Shown: positions 7,879 through 16,471, counted from the first letter of the stretch. The stretch is 64,000 nucleotides of DNA from Caulobacter endophyticus (GCF_029543245.1 NZ_JARQWV010000004.1:1-64000), one strand, 5' to 3'. Notes: generated by a model from the letters alone, not told the origin. Numbers and translations are program-made.

Positions 7879-10800
7879 CGGGCCGCGTCCATGACAGCGG
7901 ACACGAATGGGACGCGGGTTGACGCGCCTGGAGCGACGCGTCGACGCAACAGGCGGGCGCCAGCCCGGCGAACCGCGCTTTGCGACAGCCGGACAGCCTT
8001 GCGCGCGTCCAAACGCACGACATGCGCGAAGATGATGGCCGCAGACCGCAGACGCCGGTTGCGCACCGCCTTCCAGAACAGCCAGCCGGCAAGTTCGACC
8101 TCGCCGCGATCGACCTCCGCAGCGTAACGCGGATATTTTGCTTTCATCTCCTCGCCGACCATGCGGTACGAGCGCAGCATCTGGGTCACGTCCGATGACA
8201 TCGCTTCGGGCAACCGGCGATAGCCGGTGAGGAAATCGGCGACTACGGCGAAGTCATGCCGTTCTGCAATTCTGAAATATAGCAGCAGGTCTTCGCAGCC
8301 TTGGGCGCGGCTGTCCCTCAGCCGGCTGCAATAGCCCCCGGCTTCAATGACGGCGGCTTTACGGATGAGGGGCGAGCTGCCGTTGCCGATCAGGTTACCC
8401 CTGCAGAGCCGCGCCAGGACGTCGCCTTCATCGCGGGGGCGATGGTTTGTCTCGACAATGCGCCCCTGCGCGTCGATCACCGCATACCAGGTGTAGACCA
8501 AAGCAACGCTTGGTCCACCGTGCTGAAGAACGCGCAACTGCCTCTCGATCTTGTCGGGAGACCACAGATCATCGGCGTCGACCGGAGCGATGAGCGCGCC
8601 GCGACAGGCGGAAATGCCCAGGTTGCGAGCAGCCGCCACACCGCCATTGGCTTGTGTGAGCAAGCGCACACGAGCGTCCTGCTGCATGTGCGCGCGAACG
8701 CGTGCGACAGTGCCGTCCGTGGAGCCGTCGTCCACGACCAAGATCTCGAGAGGGCTGTGGGTCTGGCCACGGACGCTGTGCAGCGTGGCGTCGATGGTGA
8801 GCTCGGCGTTGTAAGCCGGTATGATCACCGAGACTTCCTCCTCGCCAAAATCCTCGGCCTTGGGTCCGTGTGAAAGCGCGCCGGCGAACTGCGCCAATCC
8901 CCAGTCCCCGCGCACTTCCAGACGCGGCAGGCGCGCTTGATCGCCCCACACCGACGCTAGGCCTTGATGGCTCGTGAAGCCAAGCTGGAACCCAGCCGAA
9001 GAGATGACGCGCTGGTACCGCTCGTCGATCAGGCCGTAGGGCGCAGCAACCGCGACGACGGGCTTGCGCGTCCATGCTTCAAGCTTCGCCCGCGAGCTTA
9101 TCGCCTCCTCGAGAAGTGCAAGGCTGCTCAGCGCAGTGGCTGCGCCATGGGTGGCCAGATGACTGCCAAAGTTCACACCCTCTTGGTTAAGCCTGTCCAG
9201 CACCAGCTGATCCATCAACCGCGCCGGCGGGCCGGCTGCCTGATCCCAATCGGCCGACTGGCCGACACGGTCGGTGACGGTGAACACCGTGGCGCCAAAC
9301 CCGCAGGCTTGAAGGATCGGCCAAGCGGCGTCGGCGAAGTCCTGGTAGGCGTCATCGAACGTGATCAGGATAGGTCGGCCGGGGAAGGCGCGGCGCTGGC
9401 GGATGTGTTCAAGCAAACGTTCTGGGGTGACGGTGTAGTAACCGTGCCTTCTCAGGAACTGCATCTGTACGCGGAAGTCTCGCGGGCGCACGCGCCAGGC
9501 CGCCAGGGCCTCGGGGCCTTCGTCAGCAATGCGATGATAGGCGAGCACGGGGACGTCCCAGGTGGTGGTCTCGGCAAGCAGCTGGCTTTTCAACGCCGCC
9601 GCGCCGCCCCGGACGACATACTGCTCCAACGCCAGCGGCAAGTCGGCGACGATCGCGCGGCGCTGAATCTTAGGCGATGGGGAAGTGGCCTCGCCGCGCC
9701 GGAAACAGTCCACGCGGTAGAGCTCTGTAACCGTAGACGACTCAAGACGAAGCTCGGGGTGAGCCGAGAACGCCTCGTGGATCACCTTAGCGCCGTAGGC
9801 CTGGTCCCAATCAAACCCGGTGCTGTCGGGATCATCTCGTAACAGGAAGTGGTTGGCCATCACCAGCCGCCCGCCCGGCGCCAAGGCCTGTGCGATCTTG
9901 TCGACGACAGCGGTCAACGCCGGCCGATCAGGAAGATAGTAGAGCACCTCCGAGCAGACGATCATCTCCAGGTCGGCGGGCAAGGCGTCCTCGATGAGGT
10001 CCAGAACCTTAAAATCGACATTGTCGTGCGGCCGGCAGCGTTCGGCGGCGCGCGCAAGCGCGCGCGTCGAAATATCAGCCGCACTGACCTTCTCGACCGA
10101 TGCCGCCAGACGTTCTGTGAACCGCCCTTCAGCACATGCCAGCTCCAAAACGTGCTTGGGCTTGCCGGTCAGCACCGCTTCCAAGGTCAGGTCATATTTC
10201 TCGGTCTCGTAGGCGCAACCGTAGTTCCACGGATCCTGCACCTCGAACACCCTGTCCCAGACCTGTTTGCGGTCGGGGGCGTCGAGAGGGGGAGGGGCGG
10301 CGGCGCTGTCGCAGGCCCGAGGGACGTCGCCCAGCACCTCCTGCCAGGCCCGACGCCTGGCGCTGGTCTGCGCGGCCAAGCTGAACGGCCCCGGCGGGCC
10401 CCATCTGGCCAAGGCCGCGTCCAGAAGAGCTCGCTTGAGCGCACGAGCGTAGGTGCGGCGCGACCGGGCCGAGGGAGCCGTCAGCGCAGCAATCAGACGC
10501 GTACAGGCCTCGCGCCAGAAGGTCATCGACCACAGGGCCCCGGAGGCGAAAAAAAATCGCTTCGGGGTCAAGGTCTGAGCGCAAAGACCGGCGAAGTCTC
10601 CGGCCGTCAAAGGCCCAAACAGCGGAACCTCCGGCGGAGCTCCCCGAGCGCCGGGCATTCGCACGACGAGGCGATCAACATTCGCCGGCGGGTCATAGCC
10701 CGTCAGGGCGTTGGGTCGCACGCGCCGCACGGCGGTATGCTGAATGGCGCCCTCAAAACTTTCTGGCGCATGCCCAATCGCCTCACGTTCCAGCGCGTAG

Positions 10801-11816
10801 ATCAGGCCGCGAACGTCCAGGGGCGCGCGCGCCAAGCACTGCAAGACCGTCTGCAGCTTTGGCAGCATGGCCGACAACAGGTTTGGCGCCTGGCTCAACG
10901 GTCGCCGCGCGCCCACAGCGAGGCCCGCTAGGACCGTCTGAGCCAGACTATCGGCGCGGCCGCCAGTATCGATCCGTGGGATGGTCTCGAACAGGGCCTG
11001 GCCGTCTTGGCCGCTCCCGATCTTGGCTGCGGCGCACCAGGCGACGAAGTAGGTCTCGCGCGCAGCCAGATCGTTATCCTCAACTCCCTTCTTCCACTGC
11101 GCAAGGCTGCCGCCCACCCGAGGATCGGCCGCGTAACCGCGCCGAAGAACAGTCAAGCCGTCCCGGCACATCGCATCGAAATCCGACGATAGGGATCGCG
11201 CCGAAAGGCGGTAGTCGGCCAGCACGAGCGGGACGGCGCGTAGTTTCAAGCCCTGCCTGGCCAAGCGTTGCCAAAGATCCCAGTCCTCACAGGTCGGCAG
11301 ATCCGGATCGAAACCGCCGACGGCCATAAGCCTTTCGCGCCGGGTGATCACGCAATGGAGCGCGATGGGACATTCCTTCGCCAGGAGCTTGAATCCGTCA
11401 GCGGCAAGACGCAGGTCGAGGCTCTCCGCGGCGATCGATCCGTTAGTGGTCACGCGCCGATAGCCGCAATAGATCGCCTCCCATCCGCGCGGGTCTTGCG
11501 AGGGTGCGAGCATGTGCGCGACATAAGCGGCGCTAACGACATCATCGGCGTCGAGAAACGCCACCCACGGGGTCTGCGCGAGCGAAAGGCCAAGATTTCT
11601 CGCCCGGCAGACGCCTTGATTGATTGTCGACCGCCTGATGATGCGGTGATCGCGCCTCGCATAGTCGTCGGCGAGCTTGGCGGTGCCATCCGTGGAACCA
11701 TCGTCGATAACGATCGCCCTCCAATCGCCCCGCGTCTGCGCCATGAGGCTGTCCAGGGTGGCGCCCAGTGTCGCCGCGGCGTTGAACGCGGGAATAACGA
11801 AGGTCAGTTCGCTCAT
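7875..11816 (-). CDS. Giant fusion: glycosyltransferase 2 / NodS-like methyltransferase / NodB-like deacetylase / glycosyltransferase 2
   Basis: 1313 residues, four enzymes in one chain. Residues 1-230: GT-A family 2 domain (VIPAFNAAATL, FLDADD at 88-92, CEDWDLW at 176-182). Residues ~515-705: class I SAM methyltransferase resembling NodS (VLELACAEGRF, D in AADIST, SEVLYYL). Residues ~750-985: polysaccharide deacetylase (TFDDAYQDF at 819-827 with the metal Asp, H-x3-H at 886-890, APYG at 925). Residues ~990-1200: second GT2 domain (VIIPAYNA, DADD at 1080). The stretch 230-515 and the basic tail are unassigned. ATG 11816 has GGAGG five bases upstream and overlaps the preceding stop. It probably builds, deacetylates and methylates an amino sugar in a surface glycan. 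Confidence 0.92.
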   Translation of the reverse strand: MSELTFVIPAFNAAATLGATLDSLMAQTRGDWRAIVIDDGSTDGTAKLADDYARRDHRIIRRSTINQGVCRARNLGLSLAQTPWVAFLDADDVVSAAYVAHMLAPSQDPRGWEAIYCGYRRVTTNGSIAAESLDLRLAADGFKLLAKECPIALHCVITRRERLMAVGGFDPDLPTCEDWDLWQRLARQGLKLRAVPLVLADYRLSARSLSSDFDAMCRDGLTVLRRGYAADPRVGGSLAQWKKGVEDNDLAARETYFVAWCAAAKIGSGQDGQALFETIPRIDTGGRADSLAQTVLAGLAVGARRPLSQAPNLLSAMLPKLQTVLQCLARAPLDVRGLIYALEREAIGHAPESFEGAIQHTAVRRVRPNALTGYDPPANVDRLVVRMPGARGAPPEVPLFGPLTAGDFAGLCAQTLTPKRFFFASGALWSMTFWREACTRLIAALTAPSARSRRTYARALKRALLDAALARWGPPGPFSLAAQTSARRRAWQEVLGDVPRACDSAAAPPPLDAPDRKQVWDRVFEVQDPWNYGCAYETEKYDLTLEAVLTGKPKHVLELACAEGRFTERLAASVEKVSAADISTRALARAAERCRPHDNVDFKVLDLIEDALPADLEMIVCSEVLYYLPDRPALTAVVDKIAQALAPGGRLVMANHFLLRDDPDSTGFDWDQAYGAKVIHEAFSAHPELRLESSTVTELYRVDCFRRGEATSPSPKIQRRAIVADLPLALEQYVVRGGAAALKSQLLAETTTWDVPVLAYHRIADEGPEALAAWRVRPRDFRVQMQFLRRHGYYTVTPERLLEHIRQRRAFPGRPILITFDDAYQDFADAAWPILQACGFGATVFTVTDRVGQSADWDQAAGPPARLMDQLVLDRLNQEGVNFGSHLATHGAATALSSLALLEEAISSRAKLEAWTRKPVVAVAAPYGLIDERYQRVISSAGFQLGFTSHQGLASVWGDQARLPRLEVRGDWGLAQFAGALSHGPKAEDFGEEEVSVIIPAYNAELTIDATLHSVRGQTHSPLEILVVDDGSTDGTVARVRAHMQQDARVRLLTQANGGVAAARNLGISACRGALIAPVDADDLWSPDKIERQLRVLQHGGPSVALVYTWYAVIDAQGRIVETNHRPRDEGDVLARLCRGNLIGNGSSPLIRKAAVIEAGGYCSRLRDSRAQGCEDLLLYFRIAERHDFAVVADFLTGYRRLPEAMSSDVTQMLRSYRMVGEEMKAKYPRYAAEVDRGEVELAGWLFWKAVRNRRLRSAAIIFAHVVRLDARKAVRLSQSAVRRAGARLLRRRVAPGASTRVPFVSAVMDAAR

Positions 11817-12454
11817 CGCGTCCTCCAAAGGCTGCGGCGGAAGTAGAAGACGATCCCGCTGATCAGGCCGCTAAGCTCTGTCAAGGTGAAGGCGTCTTCA
11901 GGACGGGCCCTGCCGAGCGCCCGTCGCTTAAGGCTGGCGGCGTAGTGCAGCGGCAAGGTCACCAACAGGCGGCGCAATTCACCACCTGAGGCGTGCGCTT
12001 CCCTTTGCACCAATAGGGCTGCGGCGTGTCCGCTCATGTAGGCGTGCAATTGCCGTTTGAGGCCTGGCTCGTCGCGGCGATGGTAGTGAAAGACCACGGC
12101 CGACGGCTCGTATCGGCAGAGGCCTCCGCGCTTTAGGATGCGGTGCCACATTTCGGAATCGCCCGAGCACCCGGCCGCCCCGACATCGAGACGTTCGTCG
12201 AACAGGCCCGCCGCAAGCAGCGCCTGGCGGCGGAAGGCCATGTTCGCACCAGCCCCGATGCGCCACACCGCTGGCGGATGAGGCGCAGACGCTTGCAGAA
12301 ACTTGGGCGAGAAGTCGCGCCGACGATATCCGAGCCGTCGGCTCAGATGGCCACTCGACGAGCAGCAGGCGAGGGCGCTGACCTTAGAAAAAAGTCTGGA
12401 GACCCCCGCCGCCGGGCGCGGACGGCTGAGAGGCGCATGGCGGCTGTTTTGATT
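11813..12454 (-). pseudogene. 5'-truncated family 2 glycosyltransferase
   Basis: The readable frame runs from after a stop at 12455 to 11813. From about 12400 it looks like the middle of a GT2 enzyme (RRLGYRRRDFSPKFL), then GAGANMAFRR, FDERLDVGAAG, GDSEMWHRI and VVFHYHRRD, the normal C-terminal acceptor half. The first ~150 residues with the nucleotide-sugar pocket and D-x-D are absent. Upstream, in another frame, lies copy B of the CxCA family. The stop overlaps the fusion gene start (ATGA), so this was once the first gene of a glycosyltransferase-fusion-exporter operon. A GTG at 12268 could still start a 151-residue fragment, but it cannot be a working transferase alone. Confidence 0.75.
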
Positions 12455-12579
12455 TCAGGTGGAACGTCGGCCGACGCTATGCGCTCGGCGCTGACCTCTC
12501 CATATTGTCGCTCCAAGCCTGCACACAGGCACAGAGCTTCGACCACGACCCACCTTTGGGCGCGTTCACTTTTTCCCAT
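12343..12579 (-). CDS. Small CxCA-motif protein, copy B
   Basis: 78 residues from ATG 12579. Starts MGKSERAQRWVVVEALCLCA and continues GLERQYGEVS, then P-E-I and AAMRLSAVRARRR, matching the second shared patch of the other copies. After that the frame runs into DNA belonging to the truncated glycosyltransferase, so the last ~25 residues (GSPDFFL onward) are probably not original. A weak AGGCG site precedes the start. This overlap suggests a deletion that joined copy B to the middle of the glycosyltransferase gene. Function unknown. Confidence 0.6.
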   Translation of the reverse strand: MGKSERAQRWVVVEALCLCAGLERQYGEVSAERIASADVPPEIKTAAMRLSAVRARRRGSPDFFLRSAPSPAARRVAI

Positions 12580-13127
12580 TGCTTGTCGCCTAGTCTTCCT
12601 AGGGCGCGATCCCTGCCGCGCCACGCCATTCGCGAGTTACGCTCACTCCTGCTCCGCCGACCGCGTCAGCAGGCCCCCCAGAACGCTACGCGCGACTGCG
12701 AATGCTCGGCACGTCCAGGCACCGCAGTCTGTTGCACCTTTGCAATAAGCTTCGCCCCGACCGGCTTGTCCAGCGCTTTGTATAACGCGGGTCGCAGATT
12801 CGCCCCTCAGGTGTGATTGCGGACTAAAATTTCAATCAATGATTGAAATCAATGCGTTAAGGCGGGGTGGGATGAGGGGGCGGGCCTCGTGGGGATTTTG
12901 AACCAGCGCCAGCCAGGCAGCGTCGCGCCAGCCCTAAGCCAGGCGGTCCCCGATCGCCAGGCGTGACGCCCAAGCCACCCCGCTGTCCCAAAATTGCATG
13001 TCCGCACCAAGCGCAAGGACATACGCGATTTGACGCCCGTCTCGCATGGCGCCGCTCCCAACGCCGGGCTCTCAATCAGGCGTGGGAGCGGCTGCCGCCG
13101 AGAACACCGTTCGCGGCATGGCAATCA
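12580..13127. other. Intergenic region with an orphan palindrome
   Basis: About 550 bases between copies B and C with no convincing gene on either strand. It probably carries the copy B promoter. A perfect 21-base palindrome at 12829-12849 lies in a locally AT-rich patch. Confidence 0.45.
12829..12849. promoter_or_regulatory. Perfect 21-bp palindrome, possible operator
   Basis: ATTTCAATCA-A-TGATTGAAAT, two exact 10-base arms around one base, in an AT-rich island within GC-rich DNA. The CAATCA/TGATTG form resembles operators of TetR- or MarR-type repressors, but no such gene is adjacent and no start codon follows closely. Confidence 0.35.
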
Positions 13128-13418
13128 TCAACGGGGGCTGCGTGTTTGCAAGGCTTCCGGGAGCACGATCATCCTGTTTTCACATCGTTGGCGCAAATTG
13201 ATCAGGGCGTCGCCTAGAACCGTCCCGACTGAGCCGCGTCCACGAACGCCTCGACGTTGGGTGATCAGCCGCAGACTCGCCGCTAGTACGTCTGGATGGA
13301 GGTTCTGGCGTAGCAATCGTTCGCAAGACGCCTCTCCGAATTCGCGCTCAAGGCGCGCGCATATGCAAAATGCCTCGACGCTGATCCATTGATTGGTGCG
13401 TTCAGCGCTTTTGATCAT
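13128..13418 (-). CDS. Small CxCA-motif protein, copy C
   Basis: 96 residues from ATG 13418, with GGTGGG upstream. Begins MIKSAERTNQWISVEAFCIC and continues ARLEREFGEASCERLLRQ, then H-P-D-V-L-A-A-S-L-R-L and an R-R, the same order as in the other copies. The C-terminal ~40 residues (VGTVLGDALINLRQRCENRM) are unlike the tails of A, B or D. The longer frame back to 13484 is rejected because the extra N-terminus has no counterpart in the other copies. It is followed on the same strand by the truncated transferase operon. No known domain. Confidence 0.65.
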   Translation of the reverse strand: MIKSAERTNQWISVEAFCICARLEREFGEASCERLLRQNLHPDVLAASLRLITQRRGVRGRGSVGTVLGDALINLRQRCENRMIVLPEALQTRSPR

Positions 13419-13555
13419 GTCCCACCCACCGTCAAGCGGGCGCACACGCGCCCGCGAGCGCGGGTCTCGGAACCGGCATTCCACGACGCGCGCTAACGAA
13501 GGGTTAAACTTTCGTGAGCGGCAAAGGTTGCAGCTTCATAATGCCCAGAGGGCCG

Positions 13556-14323
13556 CTAGCGACTGCGCGAGGCCACGAGGATGAAATCCGACTCTCGCTG
13601 CCCATATCGTCCGGCGGTCACGCCGCGGATGACGGCTGCGGCGCATTCGTAAAGAGCATATGCCAACGGTAAGCGTCGCTTGAAGGCGGCGACATGACTT
13701 GAGATGTATGTGTCGAAAAGCGCGATCTTGAAGCCACGGCGCTGCAGCTCGGCCTGAAGCTGGTCGGGATCGGAACCCTTCACCAAAGCAGTCGGGAAGG
13801 GCGCGTAGCCCGGCTTGCCGGCATTTTTGCTTCCTCTCACATACCGGTGAAAGGCGACATGCACCCAAAACGGGGTCCACTTGGTGATAAGGCCTTTGAC
13901 CGAGCGGTTCAGGGGGCCTTTTATGATCATCAGGCCGCCCGGCTCCAGAGCCTGGGCGACGTTTTCAACCGCCGCGATTGGCCGTGGAAGGTGCTCCAAG
14001 ACGTCCCAGAAGACCGCGGCGTCGAAGCGTCGGTGCGCGAAGTCGAAGTCGTGGATGTCGCCCACCAGCTTATCGTGAGCGTAACTGTTTCGCGCGATCT
14101 GCTCGGGTGACAGATCGATCACTGTGTATCTTGCCCCGTCCAGCGGGATCATCGTGCGCGAACCGCCGCCAGCCTCAAGGATGGAGCGCGGCGCCTTCAC
14201 GGCCAGCAGAGCATCGAGCCTGTCGCGACACCGGCGAAGAGATGCTTCGAACTCGTCAGCGACCATAGGCTCGCCAAGATCTGCGCGTGCAGACCCGCGA
14301 TCACGGATATAGGATTGCTTCAA
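13556..14323 (-). CDS. Class I SAM-dependent methyltransferase
   Basis: 255 residues. The SAM-binding core is visible: motif I SILEAGGGSRTMI (about 48-60), the acidic loop TVIDLSPEQIA, then FDAAVFWDVLEHLPRP and LEPGGLMIIKGP, typical of methyltransferase type 11/23. The second half (FWVHVAFHRYVRGS, FDTYISSHVAAFKR) is probably the acceptor part. A TTG start at 14323 has GGGGGAAGG upstream. By position between galU and the transferase genes it likely modifies a sugar or lipid-linked glycan; the methyl acceptor cannot be told from sequence. Confidence 0.85.
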   Translation of the reverse strand: MKQSYIRDRGSARADLGEPMVADEFEASLRRCRDRLDALLAVKAPRSILEAGGGSRTMIPLDGARYTVIDLSPEQIARNSYAHDKLVGDIHDFDFAHRRFDAAVFWDVLEHLPRPIAAVENVAQALEPGGLMIIKGPLNRSVKGLITKWTPFWVHVAFHRYVRGSKNAGKPGYAPFPTALVKGSDPDQLQAELQRRGFKIALFDTYISSHVAAFKRRLPLAYALYECAAAVIRGVTAGRYGQRESDFILVASRSR

Positions 14324-14525
14324 GGCCTTCCCCCAAAGACCGCCGAACCGGCAGCTCAGCTGAGCTTTAATGCAATCTATCTTTTGAGGATCAAGTGCGC
14401 TGGGCGCTTGAGCGTTATCCGCTGGGCAGTCTAAAGCCGCTCGCGGCCCATAACATAACGCCGTTCGCCGCCTTCAGCCCGCCTCAAGGCCGCCGGCCAA
14501 GATCGCGCCGACGAACGCCCTGAAG

Positions 14526-14583
14526 CAAAAAGGCAAGCTCCGCCCACGCTCAAGGCAGGCCTTGCCTAAAAGCTGGGCGGAGC
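14526..14583 (-). terminator. galU terminator with competing stems
   Basis: Reading the minus strand after the galU stop, a 10-bp stem (arms 14574-14583 and 14537-14546, GCTCCGCCCA/TGGGCGGAGC) encloses a CAAGGC/GCCTTG hairpin (14551-14564) and is followed by TTGCCTTTTT. An alternative 7-bp pairing joins AGGCAAG (14531) to CTTGCCT (14561). The T-run makes an intrinsic terminator likely. Confidence 0.7.
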
Positions 14584-14612
14584 GCACGCGCTTGGCCGCC
14601 GCGAAATTTCCC

Positions 14613-15482
14613 CTACAGCAGCGACGAGATCGCCGCGCGGGCCGCTTCGCCGAGGTCGGGGCGCTTGAGTGCCAGGGCGACATTGGCCTTCAGCAGGCCG
14701 ATCTTGTCGCCGCAGTCGTGGGTGTCGCCTTCGTAGACATAGGCGTGGAAGGCCTGGTCCTGCATCAGCTTGGCCATGGAGTCGGTGAGCTGGATCTCGT
14801 TGCCGGCCCCCTTCTCCTGGCTGGCCAGCAGGTCGAAGATCTCGGGTTGCAGGATGTAGCGGCCGGCGATGGCCCAGTTGGACGGGGCCGTGCCCTTGGC
14901 CGGCTTCTCGACCATGCCGCTCATGGTGGCCAGGCGTCCCTCGACCTTGCTGGGAGCGACGACGCCGTACTTGTGGGTCTCGCTCTCGGGCACTTCCTCG
15001 ACGCCGATGATGTTGCCGCCGCCGACCTGATCATAGACCTCGATCAGCTGGCGGAGCGCCGACTTGGGGGAGTCGACGATGACGTCGGGCAGCAGCACGG
15101 CGAACGGCTCGTCGCCGATGATGTCGCGGGCGCACCACACCGCATGGCCCAGGCCCAGCGGGGCCATCTGGCGCACGAAGCTCATCTCGCCCGGCTTGGG
15201 CAGCTCGTCGCGCAGTTGCTTGAGGATCTCGAGCTTGCCCTTGGCCTCGAGCTGCATCTCCAGCTCGATCTGGTGATCGAAATAGTCCTCGATCGCGCCC
15301 TTGCTCCGACCCGTGACGAAAACGAAGTGCTCGATGCCGGCGGCGCGGCCTTCCTCGACGATATAGGACAGGATCGGACGGTCCACGACGTTGAGAAGCT
15401 CCTTCGGCGTCGACTTGGTCCCGGGCAGAACGCGAGTGCCCAAGCCGGCGACGGGAAGGACGGCCTTGCGGACGGGTTTCAT
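14613..15482 (-). CDS. galU: UTP-glucose-1-phosphate uridylyltransferase
   Basis: 289 residues from ATG 15482, which has a perfect GGAGG five bases upstream. Makes UDP-glucose from UTP and glucose 1-phosphate in the cytoplasm. The nucleotidyltransferase signature AVLPVAGLGTRVLPGTKS is followed by KELLNVVDRPILSYIVEE, DEPFAVLLPDVIVD and VEKPAKGTAPSNWAIAGRY, all normal for GalU. UDP-glucose would feed the polysaccharide genes on its left. An EcfG-type promoter lies 30 bases upstream of the ATG, so it may be raised under general stress. It is divergent from copy D of the CxCA family. Confidence 0.97.
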   Translation of the reverse strand: MKPVRKAVLPVAGLGTRVLPGTKSTPKELLNVVDRPILSYIVEEGRAAGIEHFVFVTGRSKGAIEDYFDHQIELEMQLEAKGKLEILKQLRDELPKPGEMSFVRQMAPLGLGHAVWCARDIIGDEPFAVLLPDVIVDSPKSALRQLIEVYDQVGGGNIIGVEEVPESETHKYGVVAPSKVEGRLATMSGMVEKPAKGTAPSNWAIAGRYILQPEIFDLLASQEKGAGNEIQLTDSMAKLMQDQAFHAYVYEGDTHDCGDKIGLLKANVALALKRPDLGEAARAAISSLL

Positions 15483-15512
15483 GAGCACCTCCGAACGAAA
15501 TTGCCCGGTGCG

Positions 15513-15537
15513 AACGCGCAAAGGCCAAGCTTGTTCC
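15513..15537 (-). promoter_or_regulatory. EcfG (SigT)-type promoter for galU
   Basis: Minus strand GGAAC (15537-15533), 16-nt spacer, CGTT (15516-15513), ending 30 bases before the galU ATG. This is a full match to the general-stress sigma pattern of alphaproteobacteria. Confidence 0.6.
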
Positions 15538-15706
15538 AGGCAAACGATCGCATCTCTCTGGTGATGCAACGCGACGCCTTGTCGCGGCACAACACGGTTC
15601 GACGACCCCGATTCCGCTACCGCCGCAACAAACTTTGCCTTACTCACGCAACGCTATCGTCGACCCAGGATTTTCGCCTGAGGGGCGCAGGATCGAGGCG
15701 CGGTGA

Positions 15707-16039
15707 ATGCCGAAGACCAAGGAGCGAACGGACCGATGGGTCGAGGTTGAAGCGCTGTGCCTGTGCGCCAGGTTGGAGCGCCTCTATGGCGCGGCGGCTC
15801 CGGGCCAACTGGTCGGATTGGACGAGCACCCTGCTGTTCTCAGGCGGGCGTCCTCCTTGTCGCGGCGGCGCCGAACATTCGGCCTGCTTGGCTTTTGCTC
15901 TGTACTGATCGGCCTGTGCGTCATCGAGAGCGCTCCAGCAGCTCGACGGCCGATTGCTGCGAGCGCTGGCGGCGTGGTCGCGGCCTCGGTGATCTGGCGC
16001 TATGATCGCTGCGGGCCGAGCGTTGCCTGTCCAACCTAG
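15707..16039 (+). CDS. Small CxCA-motif protein, copy D, with a hydrophobic C-terminus
   Basis: 110 residues starting MPKTKERTDRWVEVEALCLC and continuing ARLERLYGAA, then H-P-A-V-L and an R-R-R-R, so it shares the core of copies A-C. Its tail differs: FGLLGFCSVLIGLCVIES (about 66-83) and ASAGGVVAASVIW (about 90-102) are hydrophobic enough for one or two membrane passes, so this copy could sit at the membrane. GAGGCG lies upstream of the ATG. It is divergent from galU, the only family member on the plus strand. Function unknown. Confidence 0.65.
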   Translation: MPKTKERTDRWVEVEALCLCARLERLYGAAAPGQLVGLDEHPAVLRRASSLSRRRRTFGLLGFCSVLIGLCVIESAPAARRPIAASAGGVVAASVIWRYDRCGPSVACPT

Positions 16040-16471
16040 CGTCAAAGCGGCCCAAAAGCGGTAGGAGGGGCACCTATGAGCGCGGATGTAGTCAGTCTGG
16101 CAGACGCGTTAACAGGCGTGACCGAGATAGACACTGGCTAGCCACACCAAGCTGACCGTCCGGACGGCGGCGGGACCAACTTCGGCTCACGACCATTAGT
16201 GGTGGGTGATGGCGCCCGCTTACTTGGAGCTGTGTCGGTAGCGGTGGAGTTGCCCAGTTCCCAGGGCAAGAATGGCGAGTTGTTCCATGATCTTAGGATC
16301 GAAACCACGCTTTCGACCAGCCAAGCGCGTCGGTAGCAGTTTCTTGCTCCGCCCAGCCATATGATGCAGCGCGAGCTCGGCCGGTCGCGCGCTGTAGTAA
16401 GTTTGATCGCCCAAGCCTTCAAGATGACCTCGCGAAAGGATCATCATCCATCAGGAAGATGAAGCAGAGGT
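16040..16471. other. Intergenic region before tRNA-Cys, with one tiny possible leader ORF
   Basis: No confident gene. At 16076-16141 there is a 21-codon frame, MSADVVSLADALTGVTEIDT and a final G, with a good AGGAGGGG site. It may be a leader peptide or the stump of a broken gene, but downstream frames do not continue it convincingly. Confidence 0.35.

Noticed and set aside
9964..10931. Long plus-strand open frames opposite the fusion glycosyltransferase
   Set aside because: They are antisense to a gene with complete catalytic motifs, are rich in Arg/Gln/His without hydrophobic cores, and arise from the high GC content.
13493..13507. CtrA-like box (CTAA, 7 nt, TTAA) between copy C and the methyltransferase
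   Set aside because: One half-site has a mismatch and there is no repeat elsewhere near genes; too short to claim without a genome-wide scan.
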